Below, piece by piece: positions 45,337-55,099 of a stretch of 64,000 nucleotides of DNA. The notes below the pieces were generated by a model. That model had not been told where the DNA came from. It did no database searches and saw nothing but the letters and a program-made list of their open reading frames with translations. The DNA is from Adiantum capillus-veneris. Its lineage: Eukaryota; Streptophyta; Polypodiopsida; Polypodiales; Pteridaceae. The position numbers and the translations under genes were made by a program. How positions within the stretch are numbered: the stretch's first letter is position 1; each line of letters begins with the position of its first letter. Where the stretch lies: contig CM043947.1 of assembly GCA_014529385.2 (NCBI GenBank), forward strand, positions 127,658,891 through 127,722,890, written 5' to 3'.

Positions 45337-45503
45337 CTAGGGTCTCTTATGGAGATCTCGTCCACTAAGCGTCTGCAATATGTAAGCCCCTCCACGTTGG
45401 GTTCTTTTGACCTTGATTTTGAATTCAAGATAACGTTCATCATCTTGAAGGGAATTATATCAAATCCTTCCTCATTCACAAAATTTGGTTGGTGTCACCT
45501 CAT

Positions 45504-46110
45504 TCACACACACATCAAGGGTGGCCAGTATTTGCTGCCATCCAAATGTTTTGATATCTCTTCCGAGAAAGTCTCTCGTACATACTCCTTATCCCTTACT
45601 GGTCGATCAAGAATGCAATCCTCTTTTCTCAGACTTCCACAATCCGAAGCTCCGCACATCCAAGTATGCGCTTTGATTTGCAACCAAGCAGGTACCTCTT
45701 TTTCCTGTTCAATTGTGGAGTTTAATTCTTCCCACGAGGTTCGCTCTACATCTATATAACTATAATCTTTGACACTGATTTTTGTGGTGACCTCTTTGTG
45801 TCTCAAGTAGATATAGTCATAGCCCTAGTCTTGTACCATTTTGAGCTTACGCATGAATGTCAACCCAATATGATATCAAAGTTGCTTCTCTTGTCAAAAT
45901 TCATTATGGTCAAGGTGTGTGCATATGCAATGCCACACGAGGATACAATGAATAGTTCTAACATTTCTATCGGTCTCTCCATGTATCCATTTGCTAATTG
46001 CAGATTCATTCAAGTTTTTCTAAGAGCAGGATTTTCCTATTTTTCCCACATCCCCTTGGTTGGAATGACAATTCTTGCTCCACTATCTAATATCGCAACC
46101 GTCCTTACTT
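45504..46110 (-). pseudogene. Retropepsin-like domain and downstream segment of relic F
   Basis: On the minus strand near plus 46075-46100 the peptide reads TVAILDSGARIVIP, a Asp-Ser-Gly-Ala active-site loop. NFDIILGWHSC follows near 45845-45890, matching the distal motif. The frame continues into 45806-45504 with DYSYIDVE, recalling the SSYIDV stretch after the upstream protease of gypsy element 1. Stops interrupt the protease. The plus-strand ORFs over this region are shadows. Confidence 0.55.
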
Positions 46111-46169
46111 GTTTATACTCCATAGGTAAGGTCGTGTTTCCTTCTTCTCCCTTGCAAGAGTCGCCCACC

Positions 46170-46861
46170 TTATTTACTAGTACATATTTTGCTTAATTTT
46201 GGCATTTGGTTGTCTGGTACTTTTAAAGGAATCATCCGCCCTATTTTCTCCAAAAAAAAATCCACCTCTTTCCAAAGATGAGGTCTTATCTTGAGTAACT
46301 CGGATAGAGTTAGCGTGCAATGTATAGGAGACGACATCAACTCATGAAGACTCTTAGTGTCCATCATCTTGGGATCAGATTTCCATTGAGAAAGCACTCT
46401 CGTAATTTTTTATCTTGTTTCATGGTCACCAATGAATGAAGGTAATGTTTTTAGAGTCTGAGGTTTTTTGTCTTTCGATATCTCTATCCCTACATCATCG
46501 TATAGTGATTGGATATCACCGGGAGAGAACTCATGGTCTAGATTGATTTCAGTGATAGGGACTGACTTAAGGGTCACACTTTTGTCTTTTTTGTTTTTGA
46601 TATCCTCCCACAAAACTTGTGGCCATGGTTCTTCCACTTCTAGAATGGGCATCACTGCTTGTGATCCAACCCACATATAGTATTGTCTACTTCCCTTGAA
46701 TCTAAATGTGCATCAACTTCCAGCTCTTCTTGGTCTTTGTTTACAACACCTTGGTTCTCCATTCCCTGGATTCTTTTGCGGACTAGCACCTCCATTTTTG
46801 GATCATTTGGAACATGTAGTTCCATAAGAGATTGGGCCGCCTGGATGAGCTCCTTGCACAT
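46170..46861 (-). pseudogene. Unrecognised hydrophilic ORFs of relic F
   Basis: Three adjoining minus-strand frames (46861-46652, 46676-46410, 46397-46170) with acidic and Lys-rich composition and no motif I recognise. They lie between the coiled-coil-like part and the protease, so probably belong to Gag. Confidence 0.35.
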
Positions 46862-46921
46862 TTACAACCTCTCTTTTTCATACCCTAGATGAGGATACGT
46901 GAGCCATCTATGCTCTTGGGT

Positions 46922-47233
46922 TTAATTGGGTTTTAGCTTAGCTTCATAGGCCTTTAAAATTGCATCCAAAGGTTCAAAGACTTTGTCCACCCAGACTGAA
47001 CCTCTCGATGGTAATTTTGATGGTTGTATGACAACATTTTTTTTCTTATAGTTACGTTCCAATCTCAATTTCTCTTCCATTTGCTGTAATTTACTTTCTA
47101 AGGCCAGATTTTCTTTTATCCTCTTGGCTTTCATATTGTCCCTTTTTGCTTTCCAAGATTTTTTGGGGGTTCTAACCAATAAACTCTCTATTTCAGTTTG
47201 ACTGGGTTGGGTGTTTTTGTCTCTCATTGGCAT
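46922..47233 (-). pseudogene. Coiled-coil-like segment of relic F
   Basis: A 103-codon minus-strand frame from ATG at 47233. Residues about 25-75 are Lys/Glu/Leu-rich with heptad-like spacing (KAKRIKENLALESKLQQMEE...), suggesting a coiled coil. The end has VFEPLDAILKAYEAKLKPN. Likely a Gag multimerisation region, by inference. Confidence 0.4.
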
Positions 47234-47432
47234 ATTTTGTCCGGCTTCCTAGGCTTGTGATCCCGTCACATCATTTATTGCAATAGTTGATTTTGATTTT
47301 GATCCACTTGACTTGATACAACCATGATTTTTTTAATGGTGGCTTTTCCATTGTTATTAGGAGTTTTAGGATAGTGTGGAATTAAATGGTTATTTGTACA
47401 TCCCTCATATTACACAAATTTTTTGATGTGCT

Positions 47433-48155
47433 CTCCTTTGTGTGGGCAACTTCTTGCCCAATCATCACCTCCACATTGGGGGGAAGCTTGTGGATCTCCC
47501 ATAGGTTGTCATGTTCTAAGAGGGTATCCCCTAGGTGTAGTTCTGATTTTCCATGAACATGAGCGTATTTTCATTAATCAGGTAATGGTTTTTTGTGGGT
47601 TGTGCTTTGTACGATGGTTCTATCATCCCCACAAAACTTATCCATGGGATTTTTCCTTCAGGGGCATAAGCATTATTGTCTAACCCTCTCTCATAATTTT
47701 TGTCTGAATCTTCAAAGTATGAAGCTATTGGCATCATTTTTTGATCCACAGGTGCCTCCATGGGTTTTGAGATTCTTGCCTCCTTTGTATAGACAACTTC
47801 TTGCCCAATGGTCACCTCCACATTCATAGCATGTTCCTCTATTGGTGGTGGTGAAGCTTTTGAAGTTCCATAGGTTGTCCTATTCTAAGAGGATATCCCC
47901 TAGGTTTGTAGTTCTGGTTTTCCATGAACATGAGTGTATTTTCATTAATCAGGTAATGGTTTTATATGGGTTGTGTTATACACAATGGTTTTGTCACCCC
48001 CTCAGAACCTATCCATGGGATTTGTCCTTCAAGAGCATAAACATTATTGTCTAACCCTCTTTCATAAGTGTTGTATGCATCTTCAAAGTATGAAGCTATC
48101 GGCATCATTCTTTGATCCATAGGAACCTCCACGGGTTGTGAAATTCTCACCATGG
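47433..48155 (-). repeat. Direct tandem duplication inside relic F coding region
   Basis: Unit 1 is 47433-47779 and unit 2 about 47780-48155. On the minus strand both encode MMPIASYFED...YERGLDNN.YA.EG.IPWI and NHYLINENTLMFMENQNY, with 75-80% similarity judged by eye. Unit 2 has a short extra segment near 47830-47860. The frames are largely open in both. Confidence 0.7.
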
Positions 48156-48204
48156 CTCTATTTCTTAGGTTAAGGGAGGTTGTTGTCCTAGCATAGTTTG
48201 AGGT

Positions 48205-48230
48205 CCCCCCCCCCCCCCCCCCCCCCCCCC
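48205..48230. repeat. 26-bp poly(C) run
   Basis: Uninterrupted C on the plus strand (G on the coding strand of relic F, reading as poly-Gly). Such a run can form a G-quadruplex/i-motif and is prone to length error in sequencing. Confidence 0.95.
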
Positions 48231-48542
48231 TAGATTGCATTTTTTTGTCCTATCTAGTACCTTGGAGGTGGTGGAGAATTTGCGGAACTCCAGGAGGCCC
48301 ATATGGCCTTTCCCTTATGTAGTTTTTGTTGTATAAACATTCATGTGTCTCATGGTATGTAATGGAAATGGCCTATGAACTTTGTGAATAGCGGAATTAA
48401 GAGAATTAAAGTGATCATTTTTGTGAGATCACTTTGAGAACATAGAGGGTGAACTTAATTGATGGTAGCAACATAAACATAGTACTTAATTAACTTGGCA
48501 TGGAAAATACTTTTGCAAGAGAGAGAGAGAGTATTAGAGAAC

Positions 48543-48773
48543 ATGACAGTAGTTGAGGACCAGATTTACTTGGAGCCGGTCCCCCCTCCAAAAGGCGTTT
48601 GTATTATAGATTGTCCCATCAAGAGAGACTTGGTACAATACAATCTTTGTGTTCCTTGTGACCTTGGTGATGCTATGAATATGGAAAGCTTCATGCATCA
48701 CGAGCATAACATAAACTTTGAAAAAAGCATTAACTATCCCAAGCCTCAATCCCAAGGCCTCAAACACCTTTGA
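48543..48773 (+). CDS. Unidentified short ORF
   Basis: The ATG at 48543 opens 76 codons; the frame is open from 48495. It includes QIYLEPVPPPKG and VCIIDCPIKRD. It is followed within 70 bp by LTR X sequence. No family recognised; it may be an exon remnant or chance. Confidence 0.2.
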   Translation: MTVVEDQIYLEPVPPPKGVCIIDCPIKRDLVQYNLCVPCDLGDAMNMESFMHHEHNINFEKSINYPKPQSQGLKHL

Positions 48774-48839
48774 AGGTGGAGAGAGCTAGCGGGGAATGAG
48801 GGTAGGGAAGAGGAAGAAGAATCATTTATAGGAGAAAGA

Positions 48840-49130
48840 AATAGTTCCTCACTTATCATCACTCTTCTTGCTTAGCATATCATAATAGCATAGTAATGAA
48901 GATGAAGAAGATGGAGAGCTTAAGAATTGAAGCATGGCTCTTGGTTGGATTTGCATTCCATAACCAAGATTGTTGGTGTAGTCTCTCAACTTCTCAACAA
49001 GCTTGGAGAAGGAGATGGTTCTCTTGCATTTTGCACTCCACACAATGAGATAATGTGTGTGTGTGTGTGTGGGAGAGTATAACCCCCCTCTCATGCTTGG
49101 TCCACCTCTCTCTCTTTCTCTCTCTTGTAT
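48840..49130 (-). repeat. Partial LTR of family X, reversed
   Basis: On the minus strand it matches 52955-53135 of the LTR X copy: CTTGGAGAAGGAG, GGTTGGATTT...CATTCCATA, GAAGCATGGCTC and CTTCATTACTATGCTATTATG. Only the R/U5 end is present. Confidence 0.65.
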
Positions 49131-49141
49131 TATTTTATTAT

Positions 49142-50060
49142 TTCATTTGGACATGTTTCCTCTTTTTCCTCTTTGAGAGACGGTATGTTTGAATCCAAGG
49201 TCTTGATATTGCACATCGTGTTTTTGTCCTGGACAAGCTAGCATATGGTCTTGTCAATGAAGGAGGAGAAAATATATCCATAAGTACTCATTTTCTATGA
49301 TTGGTTTAGAGGTTTGTGTGAGTATGTCCACATGATAATTTGATTGTTTTCATTGTTTTGTAGCTTTGATCACATGTCCTCTTTTTTGTTCTCCATTTGG
49401 ATACTCATCCCGTAATGTTTTATACTTCTAGCAAGAAGGCCTTCCAAAGTTTCACATTGTGCAAGACAGTGATTGCTGAATGCACTTCCTTCTAGATACA
49501 AAGAAAAGTGTCATATGGAATGGTGTCTATTCGAGGAGCAATGGAGAAATCACTTGCTTTTATGGAGGCTATTTTGGATTTGGTTTACCCTCTTAGAAAC
49601 CCATATGACTAGTGAGTATAGTATTTTAGTCTTTTTTGTGATCTTGGAAACATTGGAAACTTGGGTTATTTAGTATATCATTTTGTATGAAATATTTCAT
49701 ACATTCCACTCCATTCAAGGGTTGAAGTGTTTTGTTTCTTTTGGCATTGTTTGTGTAGTGTTCTTCCTTGCTATGTTGAAGCGACCTCAAGGACCATGGT
49801 GACAAATACTGCTTATGATCGATGACCAAAACAAAGACCTCTATCGTTTAGTGTGTATATTGATGATCTTTGTTCGGAGAGTGGATGACTTTTTTGTAAT
49901 TGTTGTTAAATGACCTCCAAAGTTGAATGAGAGCTGAATTCTGGCTCATTCTGGATCTAACTATTTACAACACGAATTCGTTCTCAAGTGATTGAATTTT
50001 TTGTGGAGTTTGCTATTGGCTTGAATGGACGAATTCATAAGAGGATGGTTCTTGAGTATT
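49142..50060 (+). pseudogene. Decayed multi-exon gene, unidentified
   Basis: Protein-like segments in one frame. (1) About 49142-49290: LFERRYV, stop, IQGLDIAHRVFVLDKLAYGL. (2) Exon 49432-49611 after acceptor TACTTCTAG, with ...GMVSIRGAMEKSLAFMEAIL and ...YPLRNPYD, followed by donor GTGAGT. (3) Exon from 49759 after acceptor TTTGTGTAG, VLPCYVEATSRTMVTNTAYD..., with the split codon TA|T joining in phase. (4) About 49973-50060: RIRSQVIEFFVEFAIGLNGR. Introns are AT-rich. In-frame stops show decay. I do not recognise the gene. It is not a retroelement domain, so it may be the only host-gene trace here. Confidence 0.5.
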
Positions 50061-50204
50061 ATTGATTGAGGCTACTCATGATTATGTTAAATTTCATGTG
50101 AGATAGCATTTACAATCTCATTGCTTTTGTTGAATTGTGGTTTAGTTCATTCCTTTCTTTGTAATGTTTGATTCAAATGACTCTCTAATGGTTTGAGAAC
50201 ATTA

Positions 50205-50640
50205 TTGTACGTACTTAGGCTTTTTTTTTAATAAGAAACCTATTTTGACTTTAAGAAGAATCTCAATATAACCACGAAATGCGTTTCAGCAAGCCTGAAA
50301 CGTGAAACGATCGAAACATTTCACCTGCAAGGTGAAACGCCTGAAGTGAAATGCCTAAAAATAAGATTTCCCTTTAGAGAATTTGTCCATTAAAAAGTTA
50401 TTTATTTATTATGTATATGCTATTTCAAAGTTAACATAGCATGTGTCTCCACTCAATGCACTGTGAACACCTATTTTATCTATACATAACTCTATATATA
50501 CACAAAATTGGCATTTTGGTCAGACATTTTACTGAGGCCTTAGCCTAGGGTGAAACACTACGTTTTGGGGTGAAACGTTTCACGGTTACACTAAAGAAGA
50601 TAACTAATAGAAAGGATTCAACTTTAGAGTTTTGAAGTTT
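50205..50640. repeat. Cluster of GTTTCA/TGAAAC inverted motifs
   Basis: At 50277-50352 GTTTCA and TGAAAC alternate about seven times (GCGTTTCAG, CTGAAACGTGAAACG, ATTTCACC, GGTGAAACG); a second cluster lies at 50552-50592 (GTGAAACGTTTCACGG is a near-palindrome). No ORF. Possibly subterminal repeats of a DNA transposon; ends are not identified. Confidence 0.4.
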
Positions 50641-50924
50641 ATGTTAAAAAGAGAGTATAAAAATAATTAATGTAACAATTCTTGATCTACTAAAAGCCTA
50701 TGTCATGGAAGTAGATCAATGTTCTCAGTGATAGAAGTACCTACCTCTTATAGAGTATGCGTACAGTGATATTGTACATACTTCTATGGGGAAAGTACCT
50801 TTTGAGGTTAAAGAAGGAAGATCCAAAAGTCCCTTACTACTTAAAGTACATGGGAAGATCTTCGCTCTTGATGAATATAGCTGAGACCTATAGGAATCTT
50901 TTCCAAAGATCAAAGGGGTTATAT

Positions 50925-51466
50925 CCATCTCACAGGAAAGAAAAAAAGGGTTGCTGCTAATAAGCACAGAAGAGTCTTAGCCTTTAAGGAAAATGATTGG
51001 GTCTTGCTAAAGTTTCCTAAGGCTCGATCGAGGCAAATGACGGGAAAAAGTCCTACAGACCACCAAGAGTATGATGCTAAACTAGCAAAAAGATACTATG
51101 GTCCTTAAAATTCTTAAGCCAATCAATGAGATGGCTTATCAATTGAAGTTGCCCAACCATTGGCTCATACACAATGTTTTCCATGAGAACTTACTTAAGC
51201 ATTACAAAGGAGAGCCATCAAAAGAAGCAATAGTTGTAGACCCTCCGAAAATCGAAGATCAAGAAGAAGTACTTCAATCTAAGTCCATCCTATTACATGA
51301 AGACAAGGTATTAAGAAACGGTAAGATTATCTGACGATATCTTATTAAGTTAAAGAATTATTCTTTTAAAGATGCTAGATGGATGCAAAGAACCTAGCTT
51401 AAGGATAATATGAACATTGTCAATGCTTACAATGTTGCACTAGAGTAAGCATATGAAAATGCGTTT
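50925..51466 (+). pseudogene. Chromovirus integrase C-terminus and chromodomain
   Basis: GDWVLLK-type segment (NDWVLLKFPKARSRQMTGKSP), YYGPLKILKPINEMAYQLKLP, then WLIHNVFHENLLKHYKGEP, the standard C-terminal part of chromovirus integrase. The next stretch, VLQSKSILLHEDKVLRNGK...IRRYL-type, KLKNYSFKDARW, is a degenerate chromodomain (about 51275-51405). Stops at 50958, 51332 and 51391 break it. RT and the integrase core are absent upstream. Confidence 0.75.
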
Positions 51467-51905
51467 TAAATGAAAAATGTTTTTGTCTTATAAGACTAGT
51501 TCTCCTTTTATTGTGCACAAGTTTAATAAGTATGCATGCTTAAAATCATGTTTGTGGTGGCGACGTCTCCCAAACACCAAGTAGAACTTGTCACTCTACT
51601 TTGGAAGTATGATATGGACTAAAGACCAGACATGCTTGCAACAGCTACGTCTCCCAAGCACCAAATGGACTAGTCATCCATCTTGGAATGATGTCGTAGG
51701 GTAAAAAGGATCCTCTACCCATTAAGAAACATGGACTAATGACTAGGCTTTATCTTCTCTACCTCATAGTCGAGGACAACTATGATTTCAAGCGAGAGGT
51801 AATGTCATAAAATATAATATCTAACTTTACCAAATGATTTTCTCATATTAAACTGATCATTTAATCTGGGAGAATAAATAGGAACCAGAGTTAGAATAGA
51901 GACAT

Positions 51906-52115
51906 GTGCTTCTAGACCTATCTCAACACGAGACCAAAAGGAGAGATGGTTACATCTCAATAGGGGTCCAAAAGGAGATGGTCTATCAAAGAGCAATGTG
52001 CAATAAGTGCTTCTAGACTAACCTCAGCAGGGGACCAAGAGGAGAGATGTTTACATTTCAATAGGGGTCCAAAAGGAGGTAGTCTATTAAAGAGAAATGT
52101 GTATCTAATGGACCT
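51906..52115 (+). repeat. 111-bp tandem repeat in LTR X
   Basis: Two copies (from 51906 and 52017) of a unit with GTGCTTCTAGAC, GACCAA.AGGAGAGATG and CAATAGGGGTCCAAAAGGAG. Confidence 0.75.
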
Positions 52116-52171
52116 TAAAAGACCTTAGGGTTAGCTTCATTAAAGACCTCCAATGGTTAGTGTTAAAAGTC

Positions 52172-52340
52172 CTTTGACCTTAAGCAAGCTAGGGCTGAGC
52201 TTGAGGTGGGGACCCGACCTAAACTTGTCTTTGACCTTAAGCAAGCTATGGTTGTGCTTGAGGTGGGAACCCAACCTAAAATTGCCTTTGACCTTAGGCA
52301 AGCTAGGGCTGAGCTTGAGGTGGGAACTCCACCTTAGGTG
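52172..52340 (+). repeat. 57-bp tandem repeat in LTR X, three copies
   Basis: Units at 52172, 52229 and 52286 begin CTTTGACCTTA(A/G)GCAAGCTA and continue through CTTGAGGTGGG. The ORFs across them are repeat translation. As U3 repeats they may act as enhancer-like sequence. Confidence 0.85.
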
Positions 52341-52385
52341 CTTGTCATGCTTGATGACTAGGGTACTTGAGGTATTTGTCATACT

Positions 52386-52575
52386 TAATGAGGAAGTTGC
52401 TTGAGAAGCTTCCTATGCATGGGGGGTAAGATGCTTGAGTCAAAAAGAGACGTACAAACTTAATGAGGAAGTTGCTTGAGAAGCTTCCTATGCATGGGGG
52501 ATAAGTTGCTTGAGTCAAAAAGAGACCCTACACATTTTATGAGGAAGTTGCTTTAGAAGCTTCCTATGCATAAAA
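52386..52575 (+). repeat. 75-bp tandem repeat in LTR X, two and a half copies
   Basis: Units at 52386, 52461 and 52537 (partial) share GAGGAAGTTGCTTGAGAAGC and TTCCTATGCAT. Confidence 0.85.
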
Positions 52576-53136
52576 GTCCCAAAGTTAGGGGAATCTTTGA
52601 CCTAACCTTCTACTCACCCAAGGGGCACCTCTTTTCTAAAATGGCACATGGGACACATGTCAGACTCTCACTAAGCTTAACCACATGGTGAGCTTGAATT
52701 CTATTGGTTGGGCTAAAGAGGGGTCCAATGAGCTTCTAGTTCCATCCAAAAATATCTAGATATTTTCAAGCTCTCTCTCTCTATAAGGGGTAAGGAGGAC
52801 ACTTGTCAAAAGACTACCCATGTACTTGACTGCATGCTGCATGTGATTGGATAGGGGGAGAAGGGTCCAATGAGCTTGCAACATGTGAAAAGGTTGCAAC
52901 TCGCTCCAAGCAAGCAAGGGGGGTGCTAGGGGAATATACACCACACACACACTCATTTTGTGGACCATTCTCACTCGGGGAAAGTGGAGAAACTCCACCT
53001 CCTTCTCCAAGCTCGTGAGAAGTGAGAGCCTACACCAACACTCTTCGCTATGGAATACAAATCCAACCAAGAGCCATGCTTCAATGCTTAAGCTTTCCAT
53101 CTTCTCCATCTTCATTACTATGCTATTATGTATGCT

Positions 53137-53218
53137 ACCATGCTAACCATTCAGGTTCATCTTCTTGTTCACATACTACCATGCTAACCATTCAGGTGCA
53201 TCTTCTTGTTCACATAGT
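53137..53218 (+). repeat. 41-bp tandem duplication in CACTA-2
   Basis: TACCATGCTAACCATTCAGG and the next 21 bases occur twice, at 53137-53177 and 53178-53218. CACTA-1 has one copy of the start of this segment (reverse strand near 10533-10553). Confidence 0.8.
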
Positions 53219-53776
53219 TGTGAGGTGGAAATAGCTGGCACAGTACATTCCAGATGGATGTTATTTTTAGAACGTTTCATGAAAAATCTCAAGGGATATG
53301 TGCGTCAGAAGGCACGTCCGGAGGGTAGGATGGCAGAAGGTTGGCTGGTATCAAAGTCTCTAGTGTACATTGGAGAGTGGCTAGACGGATTTGATAAAGC
53401 CTAGGACACGCTATGGAAAACCGTAGATGATGAGCGCATATCTGGGATTGTCATGTGCAATCTCGGTGTTGAGAAGAAGATGACGGAAGATCTAGAGGCT
53501 AAAATCAACCGATTTTACATGCTTCACAATCCAATGATGCAAAAGTGGATTTCACAATACGAGGATGCAAAGCAAGAGCGACAAAGGGCATGAATCGAGT
53601 GGAGACGAGGAAGACGACCACCGATGCACTATCCGACGGGTTTGGAGAGCCTACCAACATTTATGAGCTTAAGATGGTTGCACAACCAATTGAAAAGCGC
53701 ACAACAGTGCGGTGAAGAAGTGACTGAGGAAGAGTGGAAGTACTCTCGTGGTTGCACGACCAAGGTAAGTTTGCAA
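53186..53776 (+). pseudogene. DUF4218 region of the TNP2-like gene, CACTA-2
   Basis: HLLVHIV, then GTVHSRWMLFLERFMKNLKG and YVRQKARPEGRMAEG are the conserved core of the plant DUF4218 domain that follows TNP2. Continues to the MHYPTGLESLP and LRWLHNQLKSAQQCGEEV segments and ends at a GTAAGT donor (53765-53770). In-frame stops near 53402 and 53592. This core is deleted in CACTA-1. Confidence 0.75.
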
Positions 53777-53859
53777 TGTACGACTAGTGACTTTCTAGAT
53801 GTTTGAACGGCCACTCATAATCTTTGTTGGTTCTAGTATAATTCATACACATCAGCACG

Positions 53860-54390
53860 GTGTAAAGGTCGATATTTTAGGGTGGAATGGATCGACAAAA
53901 AGAATTTTACTCAAGATTGTGGAATCATGGCAAAATTTGAACAGTCTAGTCGATGACGGTCCTCTGATACAGATCCTGTGGTGGCGGAACTCACTTACTT
54001 TCGGCATGCTACAAGAGATTTTGAGGATCGATTATAGAGGATTTTTTATCGACTTGTTAGACGTGCAATTGTTCAAGATAAGCATGGAGGGTCGCAATGC
54101 TACTGTGTGTAGAGGAGAGTCTGGTTTTCTTGAGGTGGATTCAACTAAGAAATGGACTGACCTAAGAGACACTTTCGTACTACCCGAGCATTGTGAACAA
54201 GTAAGTATGTAAATAGTTAACATCCCATTTTAGAATTATGTGCTTGGAAGCTCTCATGTAAGTTATGTGGCTCTGCCAGGTGATATTTCATCCTACAAAG
54301 CCTGCATCAAACTGGTGGTACTTCATAGAGATAGCCCCTCGTAGTACACGGACATATGAAGGCTACCATTGCCAATCACGCCGCTAGAGA
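53860..54390 (+). pseudogene. DUF4216-like exons, CACTA-2
   Basis: GRYFRVEWIDKK-type start, CGIMAKFEQSSR, then MEGRNATV...FLEVDSTKKWTDLRDTFVLP to a GTAAGTA donor at 54201. The next exon from about 54282 (VIFHPTKPASNWW) is cut at about 54385 by the deletion. Frameshifts occur. Confidence 0.7.
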
Positions 54391-55098
54391 CCCCTATCGG
54401 GACACCCAGGTTCACGCGTCAGTAGCGAGAGGGCTTGTCTTACTCCGTCGACTTCAGCGACAACATCATCTTGGATGATGAAGGCAAGAAGGTGATTTCG
54501 CGCATGCGCGGTCTTTTCTCTCAGGTGTTTAGATACTACATACTAAACACCTAGAGTGAAGTACCAAATGATTTAGAAAACAGAGTCATCAGCATGCTTC
54601 ATGACGAGTTTCCCGTTCCAACACGGGAGAACCGCTTCAATGAAGACGTGATGAAGGTTCGAATGCGCGAATATTGCAAGCACAAACGTTCCGAAGTGCA
54701 AAAAGCAATCAAGCATGGGTGAAACAGACCAGATTGGCTGGCCAAAGAAGATTGGAAGAATGTGAAGAAAGCAGTGCGCGAGAATCCCGACAAGTGAAAG
54801 AAACAAAAGGAGGCAACCAGAGCGCGAGTAGAGGCAGGGAGCTTGCACCACTTGGGGAGCGGCGGGTGGGCATCATTTGAGGCCGATTTTGTAAGTGTTT
54901 TTGCATTGCTCTCTATGTTTGATATTTTAGGGTTTATGGGTTTTTAAATTCTAACATAATGGATTCTTTGTATGTTTTGACAGTGGTCGATGATAGGACG
55001 TGATCCCACACCGTACGAGCGTGAGTACGCAGGCAAGAAGGTCTTAAACGCCCTTATAGACATCCTGAGTTCTCGCGGCGGCATGGTTAGTATTAGGG
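54391..55098 (+). pseudogene. Transposase_24-like exons fused by deletion, CACTA-2
   Basis: Begins at the equivalent of position 7410 of CACTA-1 (the ETP..TPRFTRQ-type segment) and continues through ILDDEGKKVISRMRG and the AKEDWKN.KKAVRENPDK-type block, to the GTAAGTG donor near 54890. The intron is conserved; the next exon starts after TGACAG near 54983. Stops at 54721 and 54796. Cut at 55099 by element G. Confidence 0.7.
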
Positions 55099-55099
55099 T

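Larger units (their letters stand above)
42109..48240 (-). mobile_element. Gag-protease relic F (minus strand), interrupted by a copia derivative
   Basis: Read right to left: a repeated N-terminal segment (48155-47433), a basic coiled-coil-like segment (47233-46922), further hydrophilic ORFs (46861-46410, 46397-46170), a retropepsin-like domain (about 46110-45798) and a C-terminal part (45806-45337). After the nested copia at 42305-45336 it continues at 42304-42109. No RT or integrase and no LTR are seen. Stops are frequent. Confidence 0.5.
51467..53136 (+). repeat. 3' LTR of chromovirus, family X
   Basis: Follows the pol end without a clear PPT, so the start is approximate. A TATA-like CTATAAGG lies at 52781-52788. 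U3 contains three different tandem repeats (see separate entries). It ends at about 53136 where CACTA-2 sequence starts. Related copies are at 22456-23690 and 48840-49130, both reversed. Confidence 0.65.
53137..55099 (+). mobile_element. Truncated CACTA copy, CACTA-2
   Basis: Plus-strand relative of CACTA-1. It starts inside the DUF4218 region of the TNP2-like gene and runs through DUF4216-like exons. An internal deletion then joins it to the Transposase_24-like exon, and it stops where element G is inserted (55100). It has no CACTA termini in the window. Many segments match CACTA-1 almost exactly, including intron borders. Confidence 0.85.

Noticed and set aside
45247-46196. Plus-strand ORFs over relic F
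   Set aside because: Shadows of the minus-strand frames that hold the retropepsin-like motifs.
52140-52404. Two ORFs on opposite strands
   Set aside because: Translation of the 57-bp tandem repeat in LTR X.
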